A stretch of 64,000 nucleotides of DNA, taken from the NCBI GenBank assembly GCA_030770545.1, contig CM061097.1, positions 20,168,501 through 20,232,500 of the forward strand, written 5' to 3'. Shown piece after piece: positions 1-12,017 of this stretch (its first letter is position 1; every line of letters begins with the position of its first letter). This DNA comes from Macropodus opercularis. Lineage: Eukaryota > Chordata > Actinopteri > Anabantiformes > Osphronemidae. Both the position numbers and the translations under genes were made by a program. The notes under the pieces are model-generated. The model ran no database searches and was not told where the DNA came from. It was given only the letters and a program-made list of their open reading frames with translations.

Positions 1-40
1 CATTTTTCTGGAAACAGCAGAGCTTTGTGAAGACAAACAT

Positions 41-1101
41 TTAGGCCAGCTCCTCTTCGCCCTCCTCTTCGAACTCACCCTCCTCCTCAGCAGTGGCATC
101 CTGGTACTGCTGGTACTCAGACACCAGGTCGTTCATGTTGCTCTCTGCCTCTGTGAACTCCATCTCATCCATACCTTCGCCAGTGTACCAGTGGAGGAAA
201 GCTTTGCGCCTGAACATGGCTGTGAACTGCTCGGAGATGCGCTTGAACAGCTCCTGGATGGCAGTGCTGTTGCCAATAAAAGTGGCAGCCATCTTGAGGC
301 CACGGGGAGGAATGTCACACACTGCAGTCTTGACGTTGTTGGGGATCCACTCAACAAAGTAGCTGCTGTTCTTGTTCTGCACGTTGAGCATCTGCTCATC
401 CACCTCTTTCATGGACATGCGGCCACGGAAGATTGCAGCCACGGTCAGGTACCGGCCATGACGTGGGTCACAGGCAGCCATCATGTTCTTGGCGTCGAAC
501 ATTTGCTGGGTGAGCTCTGGCACCGTGAGTGACCTGTACTGCTGGCTGCCTCTGCTTGTGAGGGGAGCAAAGCCTGGCATGAAGAAGTGCAGACGGGGGA
601 ATGGCACCATGTTTACGGCCAACTTGCGCAGGTCAGCATTGAGCTGCCCTGGGAATCGGAGGCAAGTGGTGACGCCGCTCATGGTTGCAGAGACTAAGTG
701 GTTGAGGTCACCATACGAGGGAGTTGTAAGTTTGAGGGTGCGGAAGCAGATGTCATAGAGAGCCTCGTTGTCAATGCAGTAGGTTTCATCAGTGTTTTCT
801 ACGAGCTGGTGGACAGATAATGTTGCGTTGTAGGGCTCAACTACTGTGTCTGATACTTTTGGGGACGGCACCACACTAAAGGTGTTCATGATTCGGTCGG
901 GGTACTCTTCGCGGATCTTGCTAATGAGCAGGGTGCCCATACCAGAGCCAGTGCCGCCACCCAGGGAGTGGGTAAGCTGAAAGCCCTGCAGGCAGTCACA
1001 GCTCTCTGCTTCCTTCCTCACCACATCCAAGACCGAGTCCACCAGCTCTGCACCCTCTGTGTAGTGACCCTTAGCCCAGTTGTTGCCAGCACCGCTCTGA
1101 C
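41..1101 (-). CDS. tubb4b: tubb4b exon 4 (last coding exon)
   Basis: This exon encodes about 353 residues from the SGAGNNWAKGHYTEG segment to the C-terminal acidic tail, with the stop (TAA) at 41-43. It carries the GGGTGSG loop and the conserved FMPGFAPLTSRGSQQYR stretch near the taxane site. The acceptor AG lies just above 1101, and the exon completes a glycine codon split with exon 3. The first 40 bases of the window are the start of the 3' UTR; no poly(A) signal is seen in them. Confidence 0.97.
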
Positions 1102-2347
1102 CTGTGATAAGCAGGAAACCAGGTTAAGTCTCACAGCGAGGACAAACTCCTTTTGCTGGCGGCCCGTGGACGCAGTCACATTCGCTTACCAAAAACAAAG
1201 TTGTCTGGCCTGAAGACCTGCCCGAAAGGTCCAGACCTCACGGAGTCCATAGTACCGGGTTCCAGGTCAACCAACACCGCACGGGGCACATACTTCCCAC
1301 CTAGGACCGGCACAGACATTTAATAACAATCCATAATAAACCGTATACTTTAATAAGTTAAAACCAGGACTGATAGAATTACCTGAGGCTTCATTGTAAT
1401 AGACATTGATCCTGTCCAGCTGCAGGTCACTGTCACCGTGGTATGTACCAGTTGGGTCAATGCCGTGTTCATCACTGATCACCTCCCAAAACTGCAAAAA
1501 TACAGTAGCCCAAGTTTTATTAACATCATGGAATCAGCTTCTTGGACATTAGGTCGTTGGTTAGAAAAGTAGATTCCCGCCATGCCGCATTGGGCGCGCG
1601 CGGTCTGAGCCGCTACTGGCTGCTGTTCATGCCTGCGGAATTTGAAAATTCATTGCTACGTCACTAGCTACGAGGACCGCCCACCGCAGAGCGCCCGGCA
1701 CAGACCGGCTCATTAGGCCGCGCCAAGCCGGGAACTGCGTTCGTCCATAATCCACCTTTGTTGGATTTTTCCCCCCGACTCTGACTATTGCGCTCCTCAC
1801 ATGACATTAAACAATTGTCGCACTTTAACGTTACATCGACAATATAGACTTACGGATTCGTAACCAGTCAAAAAATTAAAAAAATAAAATCATTTGATTA
1901 AAACACTGAAATATTAAGAAAAAGCTCAACGTGACTAGACTGAGTAATTTGTATAAATAGCGTTAAAAACCATAGTGGTTTAGAATTTGCTAAGAGAGGC
2001 GGACAATGTTTAAACCGTTAATCGATTCAAAAATGGGTAAATTCAATTCATTCATACAATTGAAATTACATTTATATAAAACTTCACCCTAAATAGAATG
2101 ATGAAAAAAGGAACCAGTGTAACATTCCACCACATTTGGACAACTAGGCCATATCAATCTTAGGGTGTGGTTTCTCGGACGCACAACGTTACCAGCAGAG
2201 ACAAAGCGGCGGCTCCAGCGCCAGACCACACGGCTTCTTAAAGGAATCACCGAATGGCGAACTAAACACACAGAAAATAACGCAACAAACCTTGGCACCA
2301 ATCTGGTTACCGCACTGGCCGGCCTGCAGATGTACGATTTCCCTCAT
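41..2347 (-). CDS. tubb4b: Beta-tubulin (tubb4b-type), four coding exons
   Basis: Beta-tubulin binds GTP and pairs with alpha-tubulin to build microtubules. The coding sequence is the complement of join(41..1101, 1190..1300, 1383..1491, 2291..2347). Exon sizes are 57, 109, 111 and 1061 nt, giving 445 residues plus stop, the usual length for this family. All junctions are GT-AG and keep the frame. Visible hallmarks are the MREI amino terminus, the GGGTGSG glycine loop of the nucleotide site, and an acidic tail ending DATAEEEGEFEEEGEEELA. The EGEFEEE tail points to the TUBB4B isotype rather than TUBB5 or TUBB2. Known for the family: the MREI nascent peptide mediates autoregulated mRNA decay. 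No stop or frameshift is visible, so the gene looks functional. The isotype call is less certain than the family call. Confidence 0.97.
1190..1300 (-). CDS. tubb4b: tubb4b exon 3
   Basis: This 111-nt exon is the canonical size for vertebrate beta-tubulins. It encodes GKYVPRAVLVDLEPGTMDSV through RPDNFVFG, with the acidic residues of loop T3 near the nucleotide. The acceptor is CCTAG just above 1300 and the donor is GTAAGC just below 1190. Confidence 0.96.
1383..1491 (-). CDS. tubb4b: tubb4b exon 2
   Basis: This 109-nt exon encodes FWEVISDEHGIDPTGTYHGD through NEAS. It ends one base into the next glycine codon. The acceptor is TTTTTGCAG and the donor is GTAATTC. Confidence 0.96.
1492..2290 (-). 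other. tubb4b intron 1 with a CpG-rich block
   Basis: This is the longest intron of the tubulin gene. Bases 1575-1760 are strikingly richer in CpG than their AT-rich surroundings. They hold a minus-strand CCAAT (1589-1593), a TACGTCAC CRE-like site (1657-1664) and GC-box-like stretches. The block may be an intronic regulatory element or a secondary start region. The rest (1800-2150) is AT-rich with nothing recognisable. Confidence 0.4.
2291..2347 (-). CDS. tubb4b: tubb4b exon 1 (start codon exon)
   Basis: This exon encodes the 19 residues MREIVHLQAGQCGNQIGAK, starting at the ATG at 2347-2345. The donor GTTTGT follows. The start is fixed by the universally conserved MREI sequence, which is also the cotranslational autoregulation signal of the family. 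Confidence 0.96.
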
Positions 2348-2400
2348 TTTTGTTCTTGGTGGTGGAATACAGATCTCCGCAAATGAATCTGGTGTTCTTT

Positions 2401-2560
2401 CGGTGTGTGCGTACAACGCGTCAGCTCCCTGCTTTATACTACATGTAGACCCGCCTTTTCCTCCACAAATCGGACCGCTATTGGCTGATACGCGACTGCA
2501 CGCTTTACAGACACACGTTTTCATCAATCACATCTTCACAGGCTTTGTTGCCATTGGTTA
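2401..2560 (-). promoter_or_regulatory. tubb4b core promoter: TATA box and two CCAAT boxes
   Basis: Read on the minus strand upstream of the start codon, a TATAAAGC box lies at 2438-2431. CCAAT boxes (ATTGG on the plus strand) lie at 2480-2484 and 2553-2557. Initiation would be expected near 2400-2410, giving a 5' UTR of about 55-65 nt. TATA plus NF-Y sites is a common arrangement for strongly expressed tubulin genes. The start point itself is inferred. Confidence 0.6.
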
Positions 2561-3008
2561 ATTTTCTGTGTCAATCAAAGACGACTCGAAGGCGTAAGTA
2601 AGGTTTCATTTCTAAATGTCGGCCTACTTCCTTTGTGATGGCGGCACAGCAACGCGCTGAGATCTCAGTGTACGTGTCAGTTCTGCACATTGCTGTATAT
2701 CAAAGACAACGCGAGCTTCATCATCGTTAAAAATAAATATACGGATTTAAAAATATCTAAAAGCCAGACCTAGCGTGCTGCTGCTTAGAAGACGTGCACG
2801 TGGCTCGGAACACAAGGTCCAGTGTAGCAGACGTTTCATTAGAGGCAACAGGCCACAATGACTCGACAGTGATTTTCATTTGCCCTATGGATCCTGGCGT
2901 TCATTGTTTTTCATCCCAGCTAAAACCATTAAAAAAAATTTAATTAATAACAGTAGCCATCATATGTTTACAATCATTCTTAACCCTGCACATTTCCAAT
3001 ACATTTTA
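2561..3008. other. Intergenic, upstream of tubb4b
   Basis: The stretch around 2580-2720 is CpG-containing and includes GATGGCGGC, a YY1-like motif often near start sites. No downstream reading frame is convincing. The rest is AT-rich with nothing recognised. Confidence 0.3.
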
Positions 3009-3205
3009 TTATTGACTATTCAGTATGGATTTCACTGTGGGCGATCTGTGGAGCTCTATTAAATCATGAATGTTGCTCTCATCTATTAAGCAGTTTGGGC
3101 ATTTCTTCCTACAGCATATACAGTGACGGTCATTGTCTAATTTGCCTTCCTGTAGCGTGAATCCAGGCCGTGGACGTGTTTTGCAGACTCTTCCTCCATA
3201 GAAGC
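3009..3205 (-). CDS. Possible terminal exon of an unidentified minus-strand gene
   Basis: On the minus strand a pyrimidine-rich acceptor (TCTGCATTGCAG, ending at 3206) precedes a 65-codon open stretch with a cysteine-rich patch (HCICCRKKCPNC). The stretch ends in TAA. An AATAAA-type hexamer overlaps the stop region near 3004-3010. This is the shape of a last exon, but I do not recognise the protein and see no upstream exon between here and 4.4 kb. It could be a chance frame or an old pseudogene. Confidence 0.2.
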
Positions 3206-4439
3206 CTGCAATGCAGAGGAAAAGCCTCCTTGTCATGGTGACAGCGGGGGGACGCCCCCACCCCTCCAGCCCGTTCCTTCCGGCGCTGCACTCTCGTGAT
3301 TGCCTGGCATTCAGAATAATTAATAAGACGATCATCTGTCCTCAGTCCTCAGCTCTGATTCACTTCCTCGGCAGCTGTTCGCGTCGTGTCATCCACTGCA
3401 TAACGATCAGCTTTAGCTCACATTAACGCACTGTTAGTACCTCAGTAAAGCTCGCAAAACTAATAACATTAACTGAAATGACAACAGATGAAGGCCAATA
3501 CCTGTGTTTACCGCTAACCTTGGTGAATCATGATCATTACAGATACTGGTTACAGCAATAACCAAACCTCACAAAGAATATCGTCTTTGTTTTGGTGTAA
3601 TGAAATATTTTGAGTCTCGCCACTTTTGGTGACCCTTCCCTGACTGGCACAAGTAGTTAGCCAATGTGGGTGCAGCCCTGTAACGCCCGCCCCCATGTTT
3701 TAATAAGCGTAGATTTATATGCTTCTGTTGTTGCGTTATCAGACAGTTGCCAAGTACTGGTCCAATACAAAGTGCACATCCAGCCAAGTACAGGGTGAAC
3801 ACCCGGAAGCGATTTTGCTCCGTCAGGATCAGGCTGCAGACATGATGACTCGGATTTGGGTTGGGTCCGATTTCAGATATCCTGGATGGATACATTGAGT
3901 TTGCGGCAATGGTGTATTTTTCTTTTACAAACATAGTAGCACAAAACAAACTGTGCAAGGTATATGTGCTATGTGCCTTGATTAAACAATATACAGTAAT
4001 TATGACAAACTATACGTATCAGCGTTTAGGGCTTCACATGTTTTGGTAACTGCTTAATACAATTTCTAATAATTATTTTAATTCGTTGAGTTAGATTTTA
4101 TTCAAAACAATCAAATTATTACTAAATGTTTTAGGACCTAAGATTAACTGAAACGCTATTAATCTATTTTGAGAGCACATATGCAGTCATTAATTATTTA
4201 AAGAACATATATGAGTAATGAAGAATATATATGACTGATCCCTTCTAACATGGGCTGAGAAACTCTATGGACAAGAAAGTGTGACGAAGATTGATAGACT
4301 AGACAAGGTCTAAAGTTGGTGAATTCTAATAATATACACATATAAGCAGCATGTGGAGGTGGATAAATAGCAGCAATCCGAAAGTCAAACCCAACACTTA
4401 GGTATGGACCTAATCTTAGTTATATGATGTATATTTGAG
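3206..4439. other. Intergenic DNA without recognised features
   Basis: The region is AT-rich. A minus-strand 129-codon frame near 3569-3958 shows no recognisable domain, start context or splice structure, so it is not called. Confidence 0.4.
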
Positions 4440-5480
4440 AGTCTCACTCTAAGTCTAAAAACAGTTGTGTTTTTCACCGTCCTTCTGTCCCCACGGTTCA
4501 CAGCATTTTCAGAATTTTTATCTGACTTATCTGTTTTAGTTCATAGCACAGATAAAGTCTTTTAATTTACTGGTAGATCCTATGGTTTTAGTCAGCATGT
4601 AGCTGAGGAACCCGCTCACTGTCTTAACCATATCCTCCATCTTGTTCTGACAAGGGTTGAAATTGATTATTTCATAGTTCCTAATAGAGCTTTATCCGAC
4701 GACGCTGTTGCTAGATTTAAGGAGATGGTTCCATCATCTTTTACATCTCAGATGTAGCTACACAGAGGAGAGCGGTCGTCTTGCTGCTGCCTCATTGTGC
4801 ACAATGTTAGACACTGTTGCTCCTTTGAAGACGAAGGCAGTGCATCATAGCTTCAGAGTATAACTTACAGATCTGCAGCCTAAATCAGACAACCTGAAAA
4901 CTAGAAAGGCAGTGGTATATAGACGAACCCTGCCTAGCATAAAAAAGACATTTAATGATATATATAAAGCACGTTGAGTTCCTATAGAACCACATATTAA
5001 CCCATAAGAGCCCAGACCCATTTTTACTGAAAGGAAAACTTTATGGGACATGAACCAAACAAAATGAACCACGTGCAACACACCCCTGAACAAATTTGGG
5101 GTATTTTGTGACACTACAGCCAAAGAGTCTAAGTATAGTCCTCCCTTAAATTGCACAGTTCAAAGGTCAGTCACAGTCTAATTGTAACATCAAGTAACAA
5201 AGTGATCATAATCAGATAGGCCATATATATATATATATATATATAAAATCAGATATAGTATAGTGGCCTATCTGATTTTATATATATATAACAGATCATA
5301 TTTCTCCTGCGTTAGCTTGTCTGCTCTGTAAAATCTAGGATAAAATTAAAATGTGTCTCCTCACTTCTTAAGCTCTTCATAAGGGAGCTTCATATTATCT
5401 TAAAGACCTCATAGCTTGTTACAGATGTGTTTCCAGATATTTATTTGAAGTTTTAACAGGCATTTCCGCTTTCAGTTTCA
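4440..5480 (+). mobile_element. Decayed LINE fragment (endonuclease-RT linker and RT C-terminal end)
   Basis: On the plus strand, bases near 4800-4980 translate to LDTVAPLKTKAVHHSFRV, a stop, then LTDLQPKSDNLKTRKAVVYR. This is the linker between endonuclease and reverse transcriptase seen in fish LINEs. Bases 5300-5400 resemble the decayed HWLPVKSRI segment at the end of the RT frame, so the RT core is missing between them. Stops and indels show the copy is dead. It is probably the same family as the copies at 18.2, 24.4, 26.1, 31.1 and 47.9 kb. Confidence 0.55.
5205..5285. repeat. AT microsatellite between inverted repeat arms
   Basis: A (TA)n tract at about 5222-5245 is flanked by ATCAGATAGGCC and its reverse complement GGCCTATCTGAT, and is followed by a second TA run. 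Such a sequence can form a cruciform and is prone to length change. It sits inside the decayed LINE. Confidence 0.75.
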
Positions 5481-5669
5481 GATCCTTCCTTTCTAGGCAG
5501 TGGTCAGGTGGAAAACGCAACATTCAATATACACAGCTTACAGAAGTGGGGGGTAGTGATAGATTGATTACACATATGTACTATTCATTTTGTAACAAAT
5601 GTAACAAAGTCACCATACTTTTGATATACCATTTGTATTTTCTAACGTTATTAATTCTACACTTAAGGT

Positions 5670-5690
5670 ATCCTTTTTTTTTTTTTTTAC
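5670..5690. repeat. Poly(T) run
   Basis: A T-rich run immediately precedes the promoter-like block. Confidence 0.7.
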
Positions 5691-5719
5691 CGCCAGTGGC
5701 TCTACCACATGACTGTGTT

Positions 5720-5820
5720 TCACCAATCAGACGTAGCAACAATCACCACGCGGCTCCTTTTGACCAATCACTCGCAGTAATAAGTACAACCAATCAGACG
5801 TTGCCATGTAGTCACATGAC

Positions 5821-5852
<32 letters not shown>

Positions 5853-5915
5853 TGCCGTCGCTAAGCGCTTATATAAAATACATGATGCCACATGGCATTT
5901 CCCTGCGCCAAAAAC
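5720..5915 (+). promoter_or_regulatory. Promoter-like block: three CCAAT boxes, TATA box, E2F-like site
   Basis: Plus-strand CCAAT boxes lie at 5723-5727, 5764-5768 and 5790-5794. A TATATAAAATA box lies at 5870-5880. GCGCCAAA (TTTGGCGC on the other strand, an E2F-like site) lies at 5905-5912, about where transcription would start. A reverse CCAAT sits near 5971. The spacing resembles cell-cycle or histone-type promoters, yet no histone or other known frame follows. A 32-codon frame at 6047-6145 is the nearest ATG-led one. The promoter call is inferred from motifs only. Confidence 0.35.
5820..5848. repeat. (CA)n microsatellite
   Basis: About 13 CA dinucleotides, typical of fish genomes, lie between the CCAAT cluster and the TATA box of the promoter-like block. 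Confidence 0.95.
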
Positions 5916-6145
5916 GAAGACGTCGCTTTGATTCATTACAGACCGACGCCTGTTCATACCCGACGAGCTGATTGGCTCCTCGTCACTGTCAGTCACGCCA
6001 GCAGCAGCTTATTTTCTACGCAGCTGTGCTGGTGTCGCAGCTTAAAATGAGCGAACAACACTTTGGACTCGGAGGAAAAAATACTAAGCGAGAGAGTTGC
6101 GAACATGGTGAAACATGTCGAGTTAAATGCAAATGCTTTATATAA

Positions 6146-9100
6146 TGTTGCAATGTCAGCTCAGCGGCCGTTTTAAATTTGCTCTACACGCTCAGAATCG
6201 CACAAAAACTGTAATGAAGTTCACTTTAGTAATGAATGAATGAGTGATGAGTGTATTCATGGAATTCACAGGGTCAATATGTCCTACACTGCAAACACGT
6301 TACGTACAGGAGGGATTTATTTCAGAAGCTTTATGCTGTAAGAAATTAGGGAATTTGTGTTTGTTTTAATTACATTTCTATTTATGTATTTTATGTTTTG
6401 GAAATGCCATATTTTATACACTACTTTATAATTTTGCCTGAAAAAACATAATTAGGAATTTTTCACGTTTTAATTTTTTGGATGACTACGTTTTACTTCT
6501 ACTTGAGTAATATTATTTTTGAAATACAAATACACACCACTACACAGTTTAACAATTCTCAAAAAGGACACAAACGCTCATGAATGTTTCCTTAATGATT
6601 CTCCATTTGACTACAAGGTCCTTCTCCATGTTACCATCTTACTGTGTTTCGTCCTTGTTCTGCAGCAGGTGCTGAGATCAAACACACAAAGTTGACTGAT
6701 TGTGTAACAGATGTGATATTCATGCAAAGAGAAACCATAACATTCATCACCCAAACCAGAACCACAGACCCAGTTGAAAAGCTTTTATTTTAACACACAA
6801 TATGTGTTATAGGTAATGGCAGCAGCTGGTGAAGGCTTCTGTGGTATAAGATACTTCCTCTAAACTAATTCTTCTATTAAACCGGTTTTGAGACTAATAA
6901 CCTTACTCTTAAATATGAAATATGACGAGGAGACTCACGTGAGAGCAGGAAATGAACAGTGAAGAGCAGTAGAATAAGGGTATGGTGCATGACTCAACAT
7001 CTGATGTATCTTGTTGGTATTGTTTGGTCCTTTTCAGCTCGATATGACAAAGGTCTTCAATGAAATCTCCTAAAATCCTAAAAATCAGTTTTCTTCCATT
7101 AATTTCCTCCAAACAACACAAATTCAAAACAAGTCACAGTCTCAGGAGGACAAATCTCAATGATTCAAAATAGCGTCCAGTCATAGGCCATTTTGGGAAA
7201 ATCTTTTGTACATGGTCGCGATAACTCGCACATGTTCAAATTAAACTCCAAACAGTAACTGAACAATAATTCTGTTACTTGTCACAAGCAGACATAAGGA
7301 GAGAAAGCACAAGTAAAAGCAATTAACCACCGAGTTAAGTTCCTGCAAGAGATATGAGAAGTGGAAGTAGATGACGCAAGTAAAGCTGCAGAACATGACA
7401 GACTGGCCAAAGACACTTTTTCAGATGATCTGTATTCAGATGTGGATCACCTGGATTGTAGACTTACAGTGTGTATCTCAGTGAAGATGAGCTGTGAACA
7501 ACTTTACTTAGAAACTATTTTGCTGCACATCCATCGCCAGTGATATTTAATTAACGATGAATGAAATGAATGTAAAACCAGAGCATACCAAATGTAACAA
7601 GAAATAAAGAAATGTATTTGTAATAAATTTGTTATGACTCGCTCAGCGTACAAGCATTAAATTCAGAATTTGACAGGTGATATTCAGCGTGACTGTGAAC
7701 GTCTCCGTCTAGAACTGTAGGCATTGTTGTCCTCAGTGTGGGTGTGTCCCAGAGGTGGGGGAAGGTGATAATGTCTGAGCTTTGTGCAGGCCAGTCAGCT
7801 TTCTCACTAAACAGATGGACTGTTATGGCCTTTTAGGAGATAATACTAGCAACAGTACATCGAATTAATATAAGAATAAAATCATTTATTTAATTAAAGA
7901 ATTGATTTAAATAATATCTTTGATCATCTTGCAATTATTATGTTAAGTGTGAAAGACTGAAATATGTTTTCAATGATGGATCCAGCACATCTGGATTAAG
8001 AATCAGAATAGATGGATGAATGTGTATTTAATCACTTTCTATTTCCTTAAGACATTATTTATTATCAAGACAAAAATAAAAGTACTAGTTTATTTATTAC
8101 ATATGTTCAAAACTATTATATACAAAAGATATTCCCTCAGCTCAGCTGTGCTACTACACTAAGATGTTGAATCTGATTATCTACTGGTGTTGTTACTGGG
8201 TCAGCACACACACACTCACACTAGTGGCTGGTAGGGTTAGGGTTAGTTGGGGGAATCTGGTCATATAAATGACACTTGAATGGACCTGTGTTATAGTCAA
8301 ACAAGCGTTAGCTACAGGACTTCATTGCACTATTTGAACTCCAGGGGATGAGTCAGGCAGGACGTTGCAGGCAGCCTTGGGAATTGGTGGCTTTTCTCTT
8401 TGATCTCAATCTGCTTTGTTTCTCTGCAGTCTTTGCTTTTGTGCTACTGTACAACAGATCAATTATTCATTGAATTATTCATTCTTTCCTTTAGGGTGGG
8501 GGCAGCTGTGCTTTGAAAGCTTTGTGGTGACAGCTTGACCAGTTCACTCAGAAGTAGGGGTAGATCTTTGCTCGTTTATGCGTTGTATGAGTTCAATCCT
8601 TAGTGATTAAGCACTTCCCATCGTACATTTTGCCCCAGTGGAACCAGTGCTGCTCCTGATGACTCAGCATTTCTCAGGATAATGCAGCATCCAGCACTAG
8701 ACCTCCAACGGTGCTGTTTAGAGGTTATAATATCCGGGTTGTCTCTTACAGTATTTGTGTATTTTGATAATAAAATTTCACACATTGGCCATATTTGACA
8801 CTAAAGCCAGATACGTCTCAGATACCTGCTCTGAGTGTCCTGTCGTTGATGGCTTGTGAATTGTGAACTATATTTCTAATCATGCAGATAACTAATAAAT
8901 CTAGGGTCCATCTGCCACATTTGGTCATTTTGGGGAATCGGGTCGTCTTGTGTTGTATAAAACAAGATGATTTACCATTAAACCTGTCTCTCACCACAGG
9001 CAAATTGCCAGATTGTGAAATGTTACTGTCCGCTCTCCAGCCATTGTTATTTTATCTGTCTTTAGATTTAAGGCTCCTCATAAATGGGCTAACTATGACA

Positions 9101-12017
9101 TCTACTGTTCATATGTTGGACCTGCAGGCTGGAATGACGTCATCCCCAGAAGCAGAGAGAATTTTCAGGAGGTAACTTGAGCGTTGTTTTGGGTCTGCAA
9201 TCATTTTGTTCCAGATCAATTTCTCTTGTGCTTCCTAGCTAAAAAGAGAAACGTATACAGGCTGAACTCAAGCTAGTTAACTGTATTTGTACCTGCAGAC
9301 AAAGTATGAGCTGGTTTCCTTCAAGAACTCGTAGATCATAAACCCTTGTCAGATATGCAAGTATGTTAGAGTTTGGCATCTAATGTTACACATCAGACAC
9401 AAATCACTGTTTAGTGTTGTTGTAGCCTGATGAGTTGGCTTTAAATGCATTTTTGTATTGTGAATTACTGGATCAAAGTGTGGCCGAATATTATAGATAA
9501 TACATCAAACATCATACGTTGATAAACTTCGATCAATAAATCATGTGTCAAAGACAATAATTCATATATAATACAGCCTTAGTGCCATTAACAAATAAAT
9601 ACAACAATAAGCAAGGAAATGAGCTGCTGACGGTTATGTTGTCTTCCATTTCTAATATGTCTCACAGCAACAAACGTTTTGTGAAACCGAGAAAATGTGG
9701 CTTTATGACTGAACAGGGTGAACTGCTTTTCGCTATCGAAGTGGAGGTTGGAGTCGGATGCTAACTTCAGTGTCGCCCGTGCCTTGCGTAACAGAAGTTC
9801 AGAACAATGTGCACAATACTGGCCACAGATACAGTGAAACTTAAAATAGACGTTGAAAACAGAGAACAACTAGATTTTATGATTTCTGCTCGGTCCCGTC
9901 GATTTCAGTCATTTTCACCTGTTCCTTTCTCTCTGTGTATAAGCTCCTCTCAGCCACAATGACTTTGCCAGGTCATCTGGCAATAACAAATCTGGGATGA
10001 TAAATGTGCACTCACTGTTGTTTAAAAGGCCACATGAATCAATCAAAGGATTACTAATTACAAATGGACTAAACTCATGTAGTTATAGAGACGCATGAAG
10101 AGGTAAAACATGTAGTTTGTAAAAAGCTAGTAACATGTTTCACAAGGTTGCTTAGTGACATAATTGTCTATTATGTACAAATGATGTAAACAGAAAATGT
10201 GTCTCACATATTTTATTGTCTATCATGATTTTAGCACTAAAGAAATATATATATATACCTGGTGTGGAGGTGTGGCCACCAAATGCAAGGAAGGATCAGA
10301 CCTGTTTAACGCCTGAATGCATGAAAGTATTATATTAACAGTAAGTATATAGTATAGTATACTGAACCCTTGTTATGGACTTGGCTGAAACAGACTTTGA
10401 TGTCTCTGGTGGTGTTTGCATGTGCGTCAGAGTTTTGACTGTGTGAGTTTGTAACAGACTTAGCTTTGAGTTTGTCATACATGGACAAATGCTCAGAGTG
10501 AAGCGGTGCGTCGACCCAGACAGTGTAAACCCTAATCCAGTGGCTTGCTGTCTATCATAGCCTGAACCATTTATCCTTTTCAAAGATGCAGATTCTCCAG
10601 CAAATGTGCAGAACGAAGAATGGCTGTGCTCTCAAGATTCCAGGAAGCCTGGGTCAGAGAGCTACCCAATCCGGCTGAATTGCAACTCAAAGGTGTGACA
10701 GTTAGTCCTCCAGCTCCTGGAGGGCTCTGTGGTTCTGTTGGGTTTTCTGCTTCTGTCCTCACTTCCTGTGCTGTCTCTTGTAATTATTACATACACCTGT
10801 TCCTGATATCCTGTCCTGTCTGCGTATTTAAGTTACTGTTCTGTGTGTTATTTGTCGGTCTGTCTATGGTCCAGTGTGAGATGTTCTTGTCATGGCTGTA
10901 ATCTCCTGTGGGGAATGTCCGGTCCTATTCCGTGGCACGGGTTTGATTTCTTTCTATGCTTAATGTATTTGTGTTACCTGGACAGTTAATGTCCTGGGAT
11001 CTGTCATGTACCTGAACTAGTCAAATGTATGTCAATGGAGTGTTCTGTCCTGCCTCATCTATTAGTTTTGTTCCTGCAAAGGCAGTGATCCTTAGTTAAT
11101 CTTTATTGTTTGCCTGAATGTTTACACTTGTTTCTATTAAACCGGTTAGTCCTGAAGGCCACGCTGTTAGTAACAAAGATCCCCTTTCAGTTTTACTGGA
11201 TATGAAGAATGCACCTATGTATGCCATTGGTAAGACTGAAGTTCACTGCTGCCTGGTAACAGGTAAATCCACTTAAAGTCTCTATAATATGAGTTAAACT
11301 GTGCAGTAGTTGTAGTTTGAACCGGTGGCAATATGCTCCAGAATGAGCTAGAAATCAAAGACTCCTCAGTTATTTCTGGTCAGATAATCACTGAAGCGAG
11401 ATGGTTTTAAATGTTCATATCCAACCTAACCAACCAGCTTATGTTGGCTCTTATGAGAACCTGACAGATCATGCTGCTCAGGGTCTGTCAGAGCAACTTA
11501 ATTCAAACTGGTTCACGGTACAATCAAGGTGGGAGGAATATAGACTTGTGATCCTGAACTTTGCAAAACTCTTTTTTGTAATAAAATAAGACAGGTCATT
11601 TGTGGACTGTCTGCAGTAATGATCTGATTGATCAAGCATAGTCGCAGCTGTTTGCAGACTGAAACAACTAGTCAAAGAATATGCAATAATAAATACTATT
11701 GTTAGGCTAGTTCAAAAAAGTACATTTACAGGTGAGATTAAAAAAAAAGCTTAAAGATAAAGAAAGTAGTTACAAAGAGCAAGAGCCGTAATCTGTGTAA
11801 GAGGAGTCCACTCCTGGATAACAGTGTCTGAATAGTAGGAGAATGCTTAAGTCAAGCCATGCTGCATCAACATGCGAAGCATCCTGAGGATGCAGCAATG
11901 CTTCCTGTATCATATATTGTTCAATGTGTCAAGTGCAGATGGTACAGAATATGTACAATAGAACAGAGAACGGGCGACTTCTGCAGAATGGAACAGATGG
12001 GGTGGACTGCTTTGAAC
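6146..12017. other. Intergenic DNA, no gene recognised
   Basis: AT-rich sequence with only short chance frames. Minor items are a short TAGGGTTAGGGTTAG run near 8230, a small (AT)n near 10245, and a stretch at about 10780-11170 with the T-rich, TTCCTGC-bearing texture of a fish LTR but no defined ends. Confidence 0.5.

Noticed and set aside
191..758. Plus-strand frames opposite tubb4b exon 4
   Set aside because: Antisense shadows of a strongly constrained coding exon; no independent signal.
8228..8250. Interstitial telomere-like TTAGGG repeats
   Set aside because: Only about two and a half units; too short to mean anything.
10780..11170. Possible LTR-like stretch (also 17440-17900 and 35400-35780)
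   Set aside because: The T-rich texture with TTCCTGC motifs resembles fish LTRs, but no TG/CA ends, duplicated flanks or partner copies could be defined by eye.
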